Part shown: one piece after another, positions 48,959 to 60,481 of the stretch
Position numbering within the stretch: the first letter of the stretch is position 1
Layout: every line of letters starts with the position of its first letter
Source of the DNA: Opisthocomus hoazin
Lineage: Eukaryota; Chordata; Aves; Opisthocomiformes; Opisthocomidae
Length of the DNA stretch: 64,000 nt
Assembly: GCF_030867145.1 (NCBI RefSeq)
Contig: NC_134434.1
Location: 1 to 64,000, forward strand
Direction of reading: 5' to 3'
Made by a program: the position numbers and the translations under genes
Notes under the pieces: generated by a model
The model's input: only the letters and a program-made list of their open reading frames with translations
Databases searched by the model: none
What the model was told of the DNA's origin: nothing

Positions 48959-51900
48959 CAGTGAAGCCCCCAGGACCCCAGCGAGCACCCCAGGACCGCA
49001 GCAAAGCCCCAGAAACCCAGCGAGCACTCCAGGATACCAGCGAGCACCCCAAAACCCCAGTGAAGGTGCTGAGACCCCAGAGAATGCCCCTGGACCCCAG
49101 AGAAGACCCCAAGAAACCAGTGTTAACCTAGAGACTCCAGTGAAGACCCCGAGAGACCAGTGAACACACCAGGACCCAAATGAAGGTTCTGAGACTCCAA
49201 TGAACATCCCAAGACCCCAGAGAAGGTGGTGAGCACCTGGTGATCAACCCGAGGACCCCAGTGAAGTCCCCAGGACCCCAGCGAAGCCCCAAGAACCCCA
49301 GCGAGCACGCCAGAACGCCAGCAAAGGCCCCAGGACCCCAGGGAGCACCCCAGGACAGTGGCGAAGCCCCCAGGACTGTGGTGAGGAACCTAAGACCCCG
49401 GCGAAGCCCCCAGGACCCCAGCGAGCACCCCAGGACCCCAGCAAAGCCCCCCAGGACTGCAGCGAGAACCCCAGAATCGCGGTGAACCCCCAGGACCCCA
49501 GCGAGCACCGCAGGACCCTAGCAAAGCCCACAGGACCGCAGCGAGCACCCCAGGACCCAAGTGAAGGTTCTGAGACACCAATGAACATCCCGAGACCCCA
49601 GAGAAGGTGGTGAGCACCTGGTGATCAACCGGAGGACCCCAGTGAAGTCCCCGAGACCCCAGGACCGTAGTGAACACTCCGAAACCTCAGTGAAGACCCC
49701 AGGACCGTAGTGAACACTCCGAAAATCCAGAGAAGCCCCCAGGACCCCAGCAAAGCCCCCAGGACCCCAGTGAGCACCCCAGGACCCCAGTGAGCACCCC
49801 AGGACCACGGTGAGGAACCTAAGACCCCGGCGAAGCCCCCAGGACACCATCGAGCACCCCAGGACTGCAGCGAGCACCCCAGGACCACAGCGAGTACCCC
49901 AGGACCCCAGCAAAGCCTCCCAATACTCCAGCGAGAACCCCAGGACCCCAGCAAGCGCCCCAGGACCCCAGCAAAGCCTCCAGGACACCAGCGAGCACCC
50001 CAGGAACCCAGCGAGTGCCCCAGGACCCCAACCAGAACCCCAGGACCCCAACCAGAACCCCAGGACCCCAGCGAGCACCCCAGTAACCCAACAGAGCCCC
50101 CAGGACCCAAACAGAGCCCCCAAGACACCAGCGTAGCCCCCAGGACCCCAACAGATCACCCAGGACCCCAGCGAAGTCCACGGGATGCCAGCGAGAACCC
50201 CAGGACCCCAGCGAAGCCTACAGGACCCCAGCGAGCAACACAGGACCCCAGTGAAGGTGATGAGACCCCAGAGAAGACCCCGAGAAACCAATGTTAACCT
50301 AGAGACCACAGTGAAGACCCTGAGAGACCAGTGAACACCCCAGGACCCAAGTGAAGGTTCTGAGACCCCAATGAACATCCCGAGACCCCAGAGAAGGTGG
50401 TGAGCACCTAGTGATCAACCTGAGGACACCAGTGAAGTCCCTGAGACCCCAGTGAAGACCCCAGGACCGTAGTGAACACTCCGAAAACCCAGCAAAGACC
50501 CCGAGACCCCACTGAACACTCCAGGACACCAGTGAATGCCCTAAAACACTTGTGATACCCCAAGACACTAGTGAACACCCCAGGAGCCGGGCGAAGCCCC
50601 CAGGATGCCAGCGAGTGCCCCAGGACCCCAGCGAAGCCCACAGGACCCCAGCGAGCACCCCAGAACCCCAGTGAAGGTGCTGAGACCCCAGAGAAGGCCC
50701 CTGGACCCCAGAGAAACCCCGAGAAACCAGTGTTAACCTAGAGACCCCAGTGAAGACCCCGAGAGACCAGTGAACAACCCAGGACCCAAGTGAAGGTTCT
50801 GAGACTCCAATGAACATCCCAAGACCCCAGAGAAGGTGGTGAGCACCTGGTGATCAACCCGAGGACCCCAGTGAAGTCCCCAGGACCCCAGCGAAGCCCC
50901 AAGAACCCCAGCGAGCACGCCAGAACCCCAGCAAAGGCCCCAGGACCCCAGGGAGCACCCCAGGACAGTGGCGAAGCCCCCAGGACTGCGGTGAGGAACC
51001 TAAGACCCCGGTGAAGCCCCCAGGACCCCAGCAAAGAACCCAGGACCCCAGCGAGCACCCCAGGACCCCAGCAAAGGCCCCCAGGACTCCAGCGAACACC
51101 CCAGGACTGCAGCGAGAACCCCCCAGGACTGCAGTGAGAACCTCAGGACTGCAGCGAGAACCCCAGAATCACGGCGAACCCCCCGGACACCAGCAAAGCC
51201 CACAGGACCACAGCGAGCACCCCAGGACCCCAGCGAGAACCCCACAACCGCAGCAAAGCCCCCCCCCCAGGAAAGCAGCGAGCACCCCAGGACCCAAGTG
51301 AAGGTTCTGAGACACCAATGAACATCCCGAGACCCCAGAGAAGGTGGTGAGCACCTGGTGATCAACCCGAAGACCCCAGTGAAGTCCCCGAGACCCCAGA
51401 ACCGTAGTGAACACTCCGAAACCTCAGTGAAGACCCCAGAACTGTAGTGAACACTCCGAAAACCCAGTGAAGACCCCAGGACCCCAGCAAAGACCCCGAG
51501 AACCCACTGAACACTCCAGAACACCAGTGAATGCCCCAAAACAACTGTGATACCCCAAGACACTAGTGAACACCCCAGGACGCCAGCGAAGCCCCCAGGA
51601 CCGCAGCGACCACCCCAGGACCCCAGCAAAGCCCGCAGGACCCCAGCTAGCACCCCAGGACCCCAGCCAAGCCCCCAGGACCCCAGCAAGCACCCCAGGA
51701 CCATGGCGAAGCCACCAGGACCGCAGCGAGGAACCTAGGAACCCAGCGAGCACCCCAGGACCGCAGCGAGCAAACCCCAGCATCCCAGCGAAGACCCCAG
51801 GACTCCAGCGAGCATTCCAGGATGACAGCGAGCACCCCAGGACCCCAGCAAAGCCCCCCAGGACTCCAGCGAGCACCCCAGGACCGCAGCAAGAACCCCA

Positions 51901-53065
51901 GGACTGCGAGTACCCCAGGACCCCAGCAAAGCCCCCAGGACCCCAGCAAAGTCCCCAGGACGCCAGCGAGCACCCCAGAACACCAGCAAAGCCCCCAGGA
52001 CCCCAGTGAGCATCCCAGGACCATGGCGAAGCCCCCAGGACCGCGGCGAGGAACCCAGGAACCCAGTGAGCACCCCAGGACCGCAGCGAGCAAACCCCAG
52101 CGAAGCCCCCAGGACTCCAGCGATCATTCCAGGACCACAGCGAGCACCCCAGAACCCCAGTAAAGCCCCCCAGGACTGCAACGAGCACCCCAGGACTGCA
52201 GCACGAACCCCAGGACTGCAGCGAGCACCCCAGGACCGTGGCGAAGCCCCCAGGACTCCAACAAGTACCCCAGGACCCCAGCAAAGTCCCCCAGGACTCC
52301 AGCTAACACCCCAGGACCACAGCGAGAACCCCACGACCGCGGCAAAGCCCCCAGGATACCAGCGAGCACCTCAGGACCCAGGCAAGCCCCCAGGAACCCA
52401 CCGAGCACCCCAAGACCTGAGAAAAGTCCCCAGACCTCAGCAAAACCTGCAGGACCCCAGCAAATCTCCCAGGACCCCAACAGAGCCTACAGGACCCCAG
52501 CGAAGCCCACAGGACCCCAGCAAAGCCCTTAGGACTCCAGTGAAGCTGCTTAGACTTCAGAGAAGGCCCCTGGACCCCAGAGAAGACCCCAAGAAACCAG
52601 TGTTAACCTAGACACTCCAGTGAAGACCCCGAGAGACCAGTGAACACCCCAGGAACCAAATGAAGGTTCTGAGACTCCAATGAACATTGCAAGACCCCAG
52701 AGAAGGTGGTGCGCCCCTGGTGATGAACCCGAGGACCCCAGTGAAGTCCCCAGGACTCCAGCGAGCACCCCAGAACAACAGCAAGCACCCAGGACCCCAG
52801 CAAATCCCTCCAGGACTCCAGCGAACACCCCAGGACCGCAGCGAGAACCCCAGGACTGCAGCGAGAACCCCAGAATCACGGCGAACCCCCAGGACCGCAG
52901 CGAGCACCCCAGGACCCCAGCAAAGCCCACAGGACCGCAGCGAGCACCCCAGGACCCCAGCAAGAACCCCACGACTGCAGCAAAGCCCCCAGGAAAGCAG
53001 CGAGCACCCCAGGACAGTGGCGAAGCCTCCAGGACCACAGCAAAGCCCCCAGGACACCAGCGAAC
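48959..53065. repeat. 4.16-kb tandem duplication, copy 2
   Basis: Follows copy 1 directly. Near 51,121 it has two extra C bases relative to copy 1, and at about 52.9 kb it has lost one 40-bp repeat. Homology with copy 1 ends near 53,065, after which units of a different composition (GAAAAGCCCCCAGG type) run to 54.8 kb. Confidence 0.72.
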
Positions 53066-54972
53066 ACCCCAGGACCCCAGAAAAGCCCCCAGGAACCCAC
53101 CGAGCACCCCAGGACCCCAGAAAAGCCCCCAGGACTCCAGAGAAGCCCCCAGGACTCCAGCGAGCGCCCCAGGACTCCAGAAAAGCCCCCAGCACACCAG
53201 CGAAGCCTCCAGGACCCCAGAGAGCACCCCAGGACCCCAGCAAAGCCCCCAGTGAGCACCTTAGGACCGCAGTGAGAACCCCAAAACCCCAGCAAGAACC
53301 CCAGGACACCGGCAAGGCTCCCAGGACCACAGCGAGCAGTCCAGGACACCAACAGAGCCACCAGGACCCCAACAGAGGCCCAAGGACCCCAGCGAAGCCC
53401 CCAGGACCCCAGCAAAGCCCCCAGGACCGCAGCAAAGCCCCCAGGACTCCAACAGAGCCCCCAGGACCCCAACAGAGCCTACAGGACCCCAGCGAAGCCC
53501 ACAGGATTCCAGGGAATAACCCAGAACCCCAGCAAAGCCCCCAGGACGCCAGCGAGCACCCCAGGACCCCAGCGAGCACCCCAGGACCATGGCGAAGCCC
53601 CCAGGACCGCGGCAAGGAACCTAGGAATCCAGTGAGCACCCCAGGACCGCAGCGAGCAAACCCCAGCGAAGCCCCCAGGACTCCAGCGATCATTCCAGGA
53701 CCACAGCGAGCACCCCAGGACCCCAGTAAAGCCCCCCAGGACTTGAACAAGCACCCCAGGACTGCAGCGAGCACCCCAGGACCGCGGCGAAGCCCCCAGG
53801 ACTCCAGCGAGTACCCCAGGACCCCAGCAAAGCCCCCAGGACCCCAGCGAGCACCCCAGGACCCCAGCAAATCCTCTAGGAAAGCAGAAAGCACCCCAGT
53901 ACCACAGCAAGTACCCCAGGACCTCAGCAAAGTCCCCAGGACGCCAGAGAGCACCCCAGGACCCCACCGAGCACCCCAGGACCCCAGCGAAGCCCCCAGG
54001 ACCCCAGCGAAGCCCCCAGGACCCCAGCGAGCACCCCAGACAGCGGCGAAGCCCCCAGGACTGCAGCGAGCACCCCAGGACCGCAGCGAGGACCCCAGGA
54101 CTCCAGTGAAGGTGCTGAGACTTCAGAGAAGGCCCCTGGACCCCAGAGAAGACCCCAAGAAACCAGTGTTAACCTAGACACTCCAGTGAAGACCCCGAGA
54201 GACCAGTAAACACCCCAGGAACCAAATGAAGGTTCTGAGACTCCAATGAACATTGCAAGACCCCAGAGAAGGTGGTGAGCACCTGGTGATCAACCCGAGG
54301 ACCCCAGTGAAGTCCCCAGGACTCCAGCAAGCACCCCAGAACCACAGCGAGCACCCAGGACCCCAGCAAATCCCTCCAGGACTCCAGCGAACACCCCAGG
54401 ACCGCAGCGAGAACCCCAGGACTGCAGCGAGAACCCCAGAATCACGGCGAACCCCCAGGACCGCAGCGAGCACCCCAGGACCCCAGCAAAGCCCACAGGA
54501 CCGCAGCGAGCACCCCAGGACCCCAGCGAGAACCCCACGACCGCGGCAAAGCCCCCAGGAAAGCAGCGAACACCTCAGGACCCCAGAAAAGCCCCCAGGA
54601 ACCCACCGAGCACCCCAGAACCCCAGCGAAGCCCCCAGGACTCTAGCGAGTGCCCCAGGACACCAGCAAAGCCCCCAGCACCCCCGCGAAGCCCCCAGCA
54701 CACCAGCGAAGCCTCCAGGACCCCAGAGAGTACCCCAGGACCCCAGCAAAGCCCCCAGGACTGCAGTGAGCACCCTAGGACCGCAGTGAGCACCCCAAAA
54801 CCCCAGCAAGAACCCCAGGACACCGGCAAGGCTTGCCAGGTCAAGCACATGTATCCCTTTTCTGCCTGTATGCCTTTACAACTTATGCCTTGGTATAGAA
54901 TGTCAAATACAGTCAGATAGTAAACACATGATATCTGCAAAGCAACATGAAAAATTTCTTGATGGCTCTTAC

Positions 54973-55062
54973 CTGACTGTTACGATCTGTAATGGCAATA
55001 GAATTAGTTATGAATGGACCAAAGTAACTTTCAGAGTTCCTCACTGCAGTCACACTAAAAGC
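54973..55062 (-). CDS. Candidate coding exon, 90 nt, of an unrecognised gene
   Basis: On the minus strand an acceptor CTTCCTGTCCTCAG precedes the segment and a consensus donor CAG/GTAAGA follows. It is 90 nt, open in phase 0 to phase 0 (30 codons), with a complex composition; residues include SVTAVRNSESYFGPFITN. The candidate exons at 56,319-56,393 and 59,707-59,769 share phase 0 at both ends, so the three can be joined without breaking the frame. I do not recognise the protein family. Its left neighbour is the minisatellite edge 137 bp away, so the next intron would contain or abut the array. The splice sites are good; the identity is unknown. Confidence 0.5.
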
Positions 55063-56318
55063 CTGAGGACAGGAAGCAAAATAAAAACAAATTTTATGAA
55101 GATATATAAGGTAATTACTACTGCAACAGAGTATTTGGTAGGCTGACATAGATCAACAGTCCTTCTGGTACACTTTCCTTCCAGTAAAAGAGCTCTCCTA
55201 GATCATTCCAAGGAAATAATTTAAATCTCAAAGCATCAAAGGCTTGCTTTCCCCTACTGTCAAGATGAAATCATAGATTAAATCTGGGAGTGTAAAAAAG
55301 TATAATCAGGCTGCTATTGTGTGCTTCATTCATAATAGTCTCAATACATCGATCTCAATTTGCATATCTCCATTGAAGTTAAAGTCATTAGGTGAAATCC
55401 TGGGTCTGTTTTTTCTTGTGCAGTGAAAATTTCATGCTGATACCAATTATGCCGAAATTCATGCAGTGCAAGTCAATTTAAGTACTTCTCTCAAAATAAA
55501 AGAACTCCCACCTAGTTATACGCTGTCATGAGTTAGATAACTAGTAAGGTTAAACAGCAGCTTCAAGGTCTACCTCAGCAACACTGAGATAATCCTAAAA
55601 ATACGTGTGGAATAGAGACTGTTTATTGTTTTTAAGTTTGCTTCTCCACATTAGGGTTGAAGGATCTCATATAGGTATCTCCAAAGAAAAGTTAAGTATT
55701 ACTATGTCTAATTTATAAAGAGAAAACTAGAAACATACAAAGGTGAAGTACTTCCAGGTGCCTGTTCCATGCTCTCTCCCACTTCATAAGGGAAAAAATT
55801 TTGGTGGATTGTTATTAGTCTTTAGCTCACATTCTCGTCAGGTCTATTCATCCAGCCAATGGGCAAAAGAGCCAGCCTGTGTTTTCTCTCAGATTCCAAT
55901 CAAAACCACTACCAGTGTGTATAGAATTCCACTGTTTAAGCTTCTTTACAAAAGTAAACTCTCTCTTAAAAGTATCTACACTTCTGTTCAGTGGTAGAAC
56001 TGACCATTGAAGTACCTCCTGGTCCCCGAAGACAGGAAAAACAATAGACACCAAACAGGAAAGTTTGAAACATGAAGAACAAAGGGAGAAAAAAAGTGTG
56101 AAGAAAAAGAGAGAGAACAGAAAATTATGAGGGTAAAGAAGAAAAACCTAGGCTGAAGCCTATCAGTGCCTCTGTAATCCTGTGATCATGAAGAGCATAG
56201 CCAAGATACTTCTTTTTAAGACATCCAGCTCTTCTGCCAGATTTAAGAAGCCAAGTCCTTCATTCATGAAAATTAATTTAGGTTCTGCAAGTAAACAGAG
56301 AAACACCTTTCAACCTAC
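55063..56318 (-). other. Probable intron
   Basis: This is AT-rich DNA between two candidate minus-strand exons, with no other feature I can support. A plus-strand ORF at 55,743-55,997 has no supporting signals. Confidence 0.35.
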
Positions 56319-56393
56319 CTGAGAGACAGTCAAAGAAGAGGAGGCCATCACAGCACAGCAGACTTTCAGAAGTTTTCTCAGCCCTGGCAAACT
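56319..56393 (-). CDS. Candidate coding exon, 75 nt, same unrecognised gene
   Basis: Minus strand: acceptor TTTAGACTGCAG, then 75 nt, then donor CTCAG/GTAGGT. It is open in phase 0 over 25 codons; residues include LPGLRKLLKVCCAVMASS, resembling a hydrophobic helix. An alternative acceptor 7 nt upstream (CTCTTTAG) gives an 82-nt exon open in another phase, but only the 75-nt form keeps phase 0 with its neighbours. The pyrimidine tract is moderate. Lying between two similar exons on the same strand is the main support. Confidence 0.48.
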
Positions 56394-57120
56394 CTGCAGT
56401 CTAAAGAGAGAGGGAAGGCATGAGTGTGCCTGCTTTAGACTATTGCCATGGATGTAGCAACCCCTCATCCTGATTATTATACATTCCTGTATGTCCCTAA
56501 AATATAAACAGTGTTTTACATGTAATCCAGTGGACTAATCAAAGAACAGGGGCAGATATAAACTAACTCAAGCATTTATTATGACTCAGTAGTGAAAAAA
56601 CTCACACATACTTAGCACAAAATGTTAACACCGCATAAACATTATACTTCGTTATAGCTACAGAAATTATGTAATCACGCTTTTTCCAGAGTCCTTCACT
56701 GTGGCTGCTCTACTGTGGTTTCCTCTCTTCCTTTACACAGATCTTTCCTTCAAAGCCATGCTGTGCTTGAAATAATCTGAAGTTGAACTAGATCAAGTGT
56801 GTTCAAGGACTAGTTTGAGGTTTCTTTTTGCCCATGTCTAAAATCTTGGGGAAATATGCTAGACTTTTATAAGCGCATGCAAACCATTAGCTTTCGTACT
56901 GGGTGAAGATTTATGATACTCCATATGACTTTAATTAATTAGAATTTACATATGAAAGCCATGGAGGGCTTAATGTAATGAAAATAGGAAGAACAAATGT
57001 TCTGAAATTTGTATACTGAAAATGGGAAAACTGGAAAAATACTTGCTTTCCGAATGCTTTTACAGAAAAGGATTACAACAGACTTGGGAAAATCTTTCAT
57101 CTGTGAAAGAGATAACCAGA
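56394..57120. other. No feature supported
   Basis: AT-rich, probably intronic if the flanking minus-strand exons are joined. Confidence 0.35.
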
Positions 57121-57129
57121 CGATTAGCT

Positions 57130-57560
57130 GTAATCGCTGACTTGTTTTACACCCCAGGCCTGCGGACTTTGTCCCCTCTGACCAAGTCCCCACTAGATGC
57201 CACTGTTCGCGCGTGTAACCGGCCCCCGTGGGCCGCCCAGCACCGCCGCCCTCCTTCACCCCCCCCTGGTTCTTTCACTCCTTTTCTTAAAATGTTCAGC
57301 TCAGATGACTGAAGTAAAAAGTCACCTCTAAACCATAAAAAAAAAAAAAAAAAAAAGGCCCTTTAGGAGATGGCTGATGTTTTTGCCCGTTGGATCCGAG
57401 ATGGCTGCGAATGCGGGTGTCGGTGCGGAGCCTGCCTGGTGACACGTGTGTGCCTGCATCTGCCATCGAAAGGAATGGTCAAAGGCTTCTGCACACCGCA
57501 GTGTGACTTTGTACTGCCTGCCGTTCAAACACAGCTCCTAAGAAAGGATTTTGTGTTTGC
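57130..57560. promoter_or_regulatory. Small CpG-rich patch with poly(A) tract
   Basis: A local rise in GC and CpG (CGCGCGTGTAACCGG and GCCGCCC near 57,207-57,250) stands out from AT-rich surroundings. A run of 20 A lies at 57,337-57,356. A YY1-like CCGAGATGGCTGCG follows at about 57,396. This could be a weak promoter or enhancer, or the end of an old retroposed copy (A-tail). I see no coding match. Confidence 0.25.
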
Positions 57561-59706
57561 AGAAGCTCTTCACTCTCAGACTAGGTCCCATTTGATCTGT
57601 CTTCAGCAACCTTAAACTGTAAGCTGCAGACTAATCATTCTTCATGGCAGGACATTACCTTATTACATTTATCATCTTCAGCAGCTTGGGGGACTTGTTA
57701 GGTACTGTAGAAACCTGTACTGAAAAGTCAGACTGTGCCCAGGGCCTGCAATGTAGTACCCCTCTAGAGAGAGCAGATAAGTAATATCAATTTTAATTTA
57801 AATACACAACAACTCAGGGAAAAGAGACAAAGGCTGGAATTTTTGAAAGCATCAACTTCTTCAGCAAGGCCAGGACTAAAAGATTTTATCATAGCCAGAT
57901 AAATAGCAATTTGGCAGTTCAACTAATTAGCTATTTCTACCAGACTGCCTGACCTCTCAGGAGAACATGCGCTGAAGTGCTTCACTACTAGGACGAGAAT
58001 TTCCAGAAATTTCACCGAAAGCAAGTCAATCATTTCCTTGATTTGAAATTCACTTTCACAGTGGTGAAGGCAATGGAAAATGCAAAATTTAATTAACCTG
58101 TTTGCAGTTCAGATGATACAGTATTTGCCCCCTTCTCATGGAGGCCAAACAGGTGAGCGCACTCTTCTGTTCACGATGACAGTACCGCCGCTCTGGAGCG
58201 TTTCCGAAAAGAGAACATGAAAGACAGAGACAAAGCAAATGCCTATAACAATCTGAAATTAAATAATGTGTATAGAAATGTTTCCCTGCGGTACTCTGGG
58301 GCTTTTTTTGCAATAATTACAGCCTTGTTTTCAATGTCAGAATCTTGTTTTGAATGAAGACTTCCATTACTCCGTCCTAATGAATGAACGCATAAATAAC
58401 TTCTGAAACGGTGGCAAGAAATTGGACTGGTTGAATGTGATCACTGTAGTAGAAACCTAGCTTAGATTTGCAATAAAAACTTCTTTTTTGATGACTAAAG
58501 AGATCAGAGCGGACTTTAGAAGGTTATCTGAGCCTTTTATGGCCTACAGAAAGTAGAAAATCTTGTGAGAACTATGTGTCTTGAGATTTCTGGTATGTGA
58601 TTAGAAATGCTGAGTGATCTGTCTCCTTTCTGGCATTTAATCCTTTTTCAGGTCTGGGGGTAAAGAAGTGTACTAAAATGAAAAACAGTAAAAAGCAAAA
58701 AAGGTTCAATGAACTTTGAGTTAATGCACCTGTTCTGATTCTATCAAATGGGCATGTCCAGCCCAGTGCAGGCTCTACAAGAAACCAAAAAAGTTTGAAG
58801 CGCTAATGTTATTCCAAATCTCAAGCTCATCTTGATATTTCCTGTTGGGTTTTTTTTTCAGAACATTTCAGTAAGTGATGATCAGCTGAAGTACAATCTT
58901 TTTTTTCCAAATTTGGGGGGATTTGGATCTAAGGATCCATTTGGGCATCTCTTTCGCACAGTGTATATAATACAAGTCACATACGCATATGTTTATTAAG
59001 CTGAGTGAGCCAACTTTAAATACAGGAGACCTTAGACCAAAGACAAAGTGGAGAAGAATATTGCTTTGTTTTGATTTTTTTCAGAATAAAGAGCAGCTAT
59101 AGAGTGGCTTCAGAAATTGAATTCAGCAAAATGCTCCAAATGTTCAGAACATTCTTGGCTTAGACCTTTGCTCTTGAACTCTTTTGGTGTGACTCTAAAT
59201 ATGTGCCTATAATGCCTATAAACCTGAGGCCAGAATCCAGTCCACAAAATGCCTGGATTATCAGATCCACAGCGCTTGTACTGCTCAGACACCAACATTC
59301 CACTTAATGCCATCAGGAAGTACTTCTATATACTTCCCTTCTACTGTACAGAATTAGTTCCAGCATCAGTAATAAACTTCAAGCAGATGAGAAAAATTAT
59401 TCGCACACATAATTATTTGCAGAATAATGGCTTGTCCCGGTTATTTAAGATACATTGTTCCAGTACATAGATATACCCAGTTCAACCAGCGGATTGCTCA
59501 TGCTTTGACGGGCCAGTATTACTTTTGGCCAAAACCAGGCCTAACAGACAAAGCTCGACTACTCTGAGTGTTGTCACAGCCCCTAATGATCAGTCAGAGG
59601 CACAGCTTAAACTGAGCCCTGCAGAATGGCAGGTTTGCCCCTCTCTGGCTGGGAGACAACCGGCCAAGCAATGTCCATAAGATGACTATAGTAGAGCTTC
59701 ACCTAC
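57561..59706. other. No feature supported
   Basis: AT-rich. A minus-strand frame at 59,110-59,313 and a plus-strand frame at 59,249-59,470 have no convincing splice or start signals. Confidence 0.35.
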
Positions 59707-59769
59707 CTCACAGGGATCCGAAGTGTGGTCAGTCACGGGAGATTTAAATAAACAGGGTTTGCTGCATAC
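59707..59769 (-). CDS. Candidate coding exon, 63 nt, same unrecognised gene
   Basis: Minus strand: a very strong acceptor (a long T tract then CTTTGCAG), 63 nt, donor GAG/GTAGGT. It is open in phase 0 over 21 codons, cysteine-containing; residues include VCSKPCLFKSPVTDHTSD. The other two frames contain stops. The pyrimidine tract, near-consensus donor and phase agreement with the two exons to the left make it one of the best exon calls in the window. Confidence 0.5.
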
Positions 59770-60145
59770 CTGCAAAGAAAAAAAAAACCAAATGCCTTAG
59801 CAGTATAGGAATGGATCAAATGTAAACAAAACATTCTTAATAATCAACAAAGATGGGATTTATCTGCTCTTTTATGTGATGGAGGCCTTTAATCCTAAAG
59901 TAGGTTCTAAAAATAGGCATTCTACTAGTGCCCGTTTCTTTTCATTGATTTTGGAGGGACCCGAAGTCTATAAAAATTGTAACTGAGCTTTCTCAAAATC
60001 TGCTCCTAGCTAATTATGCAGCAACAACAATTGTGTAGCACTGGCATGGCTATTTTTGTGCTCAGACACCTGTGTTCATGATACTTTGAACATTTTACTC
60101 TGGGGGTTGAAAAGCATCCAATGCTTATGAAGTTCTGAATTTCAC

Positions 60146-60473
60146 TTGGCAGCATCTTTGTCCATAGCTAACCAGAGAGCTGGCAGGTGCCCGTGGAACA
60201 TTTGGGAGGGAGATTCTTCATCCTCCAACCACAGAGCAACAGCAACATTTTCCTGTACAAGCAAATCTTGCCTAAGGTGCGGCAGATCCTTCACAGCACA
60301 TGGTCTGGCCTCACCCAATCTGGCATAAAAACAGAGCTCTCCCTTCTTGCCCCAGCTCGCTTCCGCCTGCTCTTTGCACTGCTCAAGGATCATTTCATAA
60401 GCACAGCACCGTGCAAGAAGTCTCCCTTGCTGAGCACACCATTGACCCGCTCCCCCAGGAGACCCTATGCAAG
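60146..60473 (-). CDS. Candidate coding exon, about 330 nt, minus strand
   Basis: A frame of about 105 codons is open on the minus strand from an acceptor-like GAATGTCAG near 60,482 to a stop at 60,142. A weak donor (CCAA/GTGAAA) lies just before the stop. The composition looks protein-like, with residues including CAYEMILEQCKEQAEASW and LPHLRQDLLVQENVAVAL. The phase at the weak donor (2) does not match the next exon to the left (phase 0), so either another exon lies between or the boundary is wrong. The plus strand also has an open frame here, which lowers confidence. Confidence 0.33.
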
Positions 60474-60481
60474 ATCTGACA

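Larger units (their letters stand above)
19955..54836. repeat. 35-kb GC-rich minisatellite, 20-bp unit
   Basis: The basic unit on the plus strand is CCCCAGGACCCCAGCGAGCA or CCCCCAGGACCCCAGCGAAG, repeated head to tail for the whole segment with substitutions and occasional one-base indels. It starts abruptly after GGAAACACAGGAGC and ends at GGCAAGGCTTGCCAGG. Units are not random: variants recur in fixed order, giving higher-order repeats, and a non-canonical hinge block recurs about 50 times. Because 3 x 20 bp is 60 bp, each frame reads a 20-residue repeat (plus: PQDPSE / PRTPAKPP / GPQRAP types; minus: GVLGCSLGSWG types), giving ORFs up to about 500 codons on both strands. I regard these as noncoding. 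Confidence 0.93.

Noticed and set aside
20145-54253. Long proline-rich (+) and Gly/Ser/Trp-rich (-) ORFs as collagen-like or spidroin-like genes
   Set aside because: They overlap in all frames on both strands, follow the 20-bp period exactly, and lack start context, splice structure or unique domains.
19955-54836. Immunoglobulin class-switch region (G-rich, short repeats)
   Set aside because: No immunoglobulin constant-region exon is visible nearby, AGCT hotspots are rare in the unit, and higher-order identity is far above what switch regions usually show.
19955-54836. CRISPR array
   Set aside because: Units are contiguous 20-mers without unique spacers or cas genes, and the DNA is vertebrate.
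57022-57356. Processed retrogene ending in the poly(A) run
   Set aside because: The 96-codon frame upstream has no recognisable protein content, and no target-site duplication is evident.
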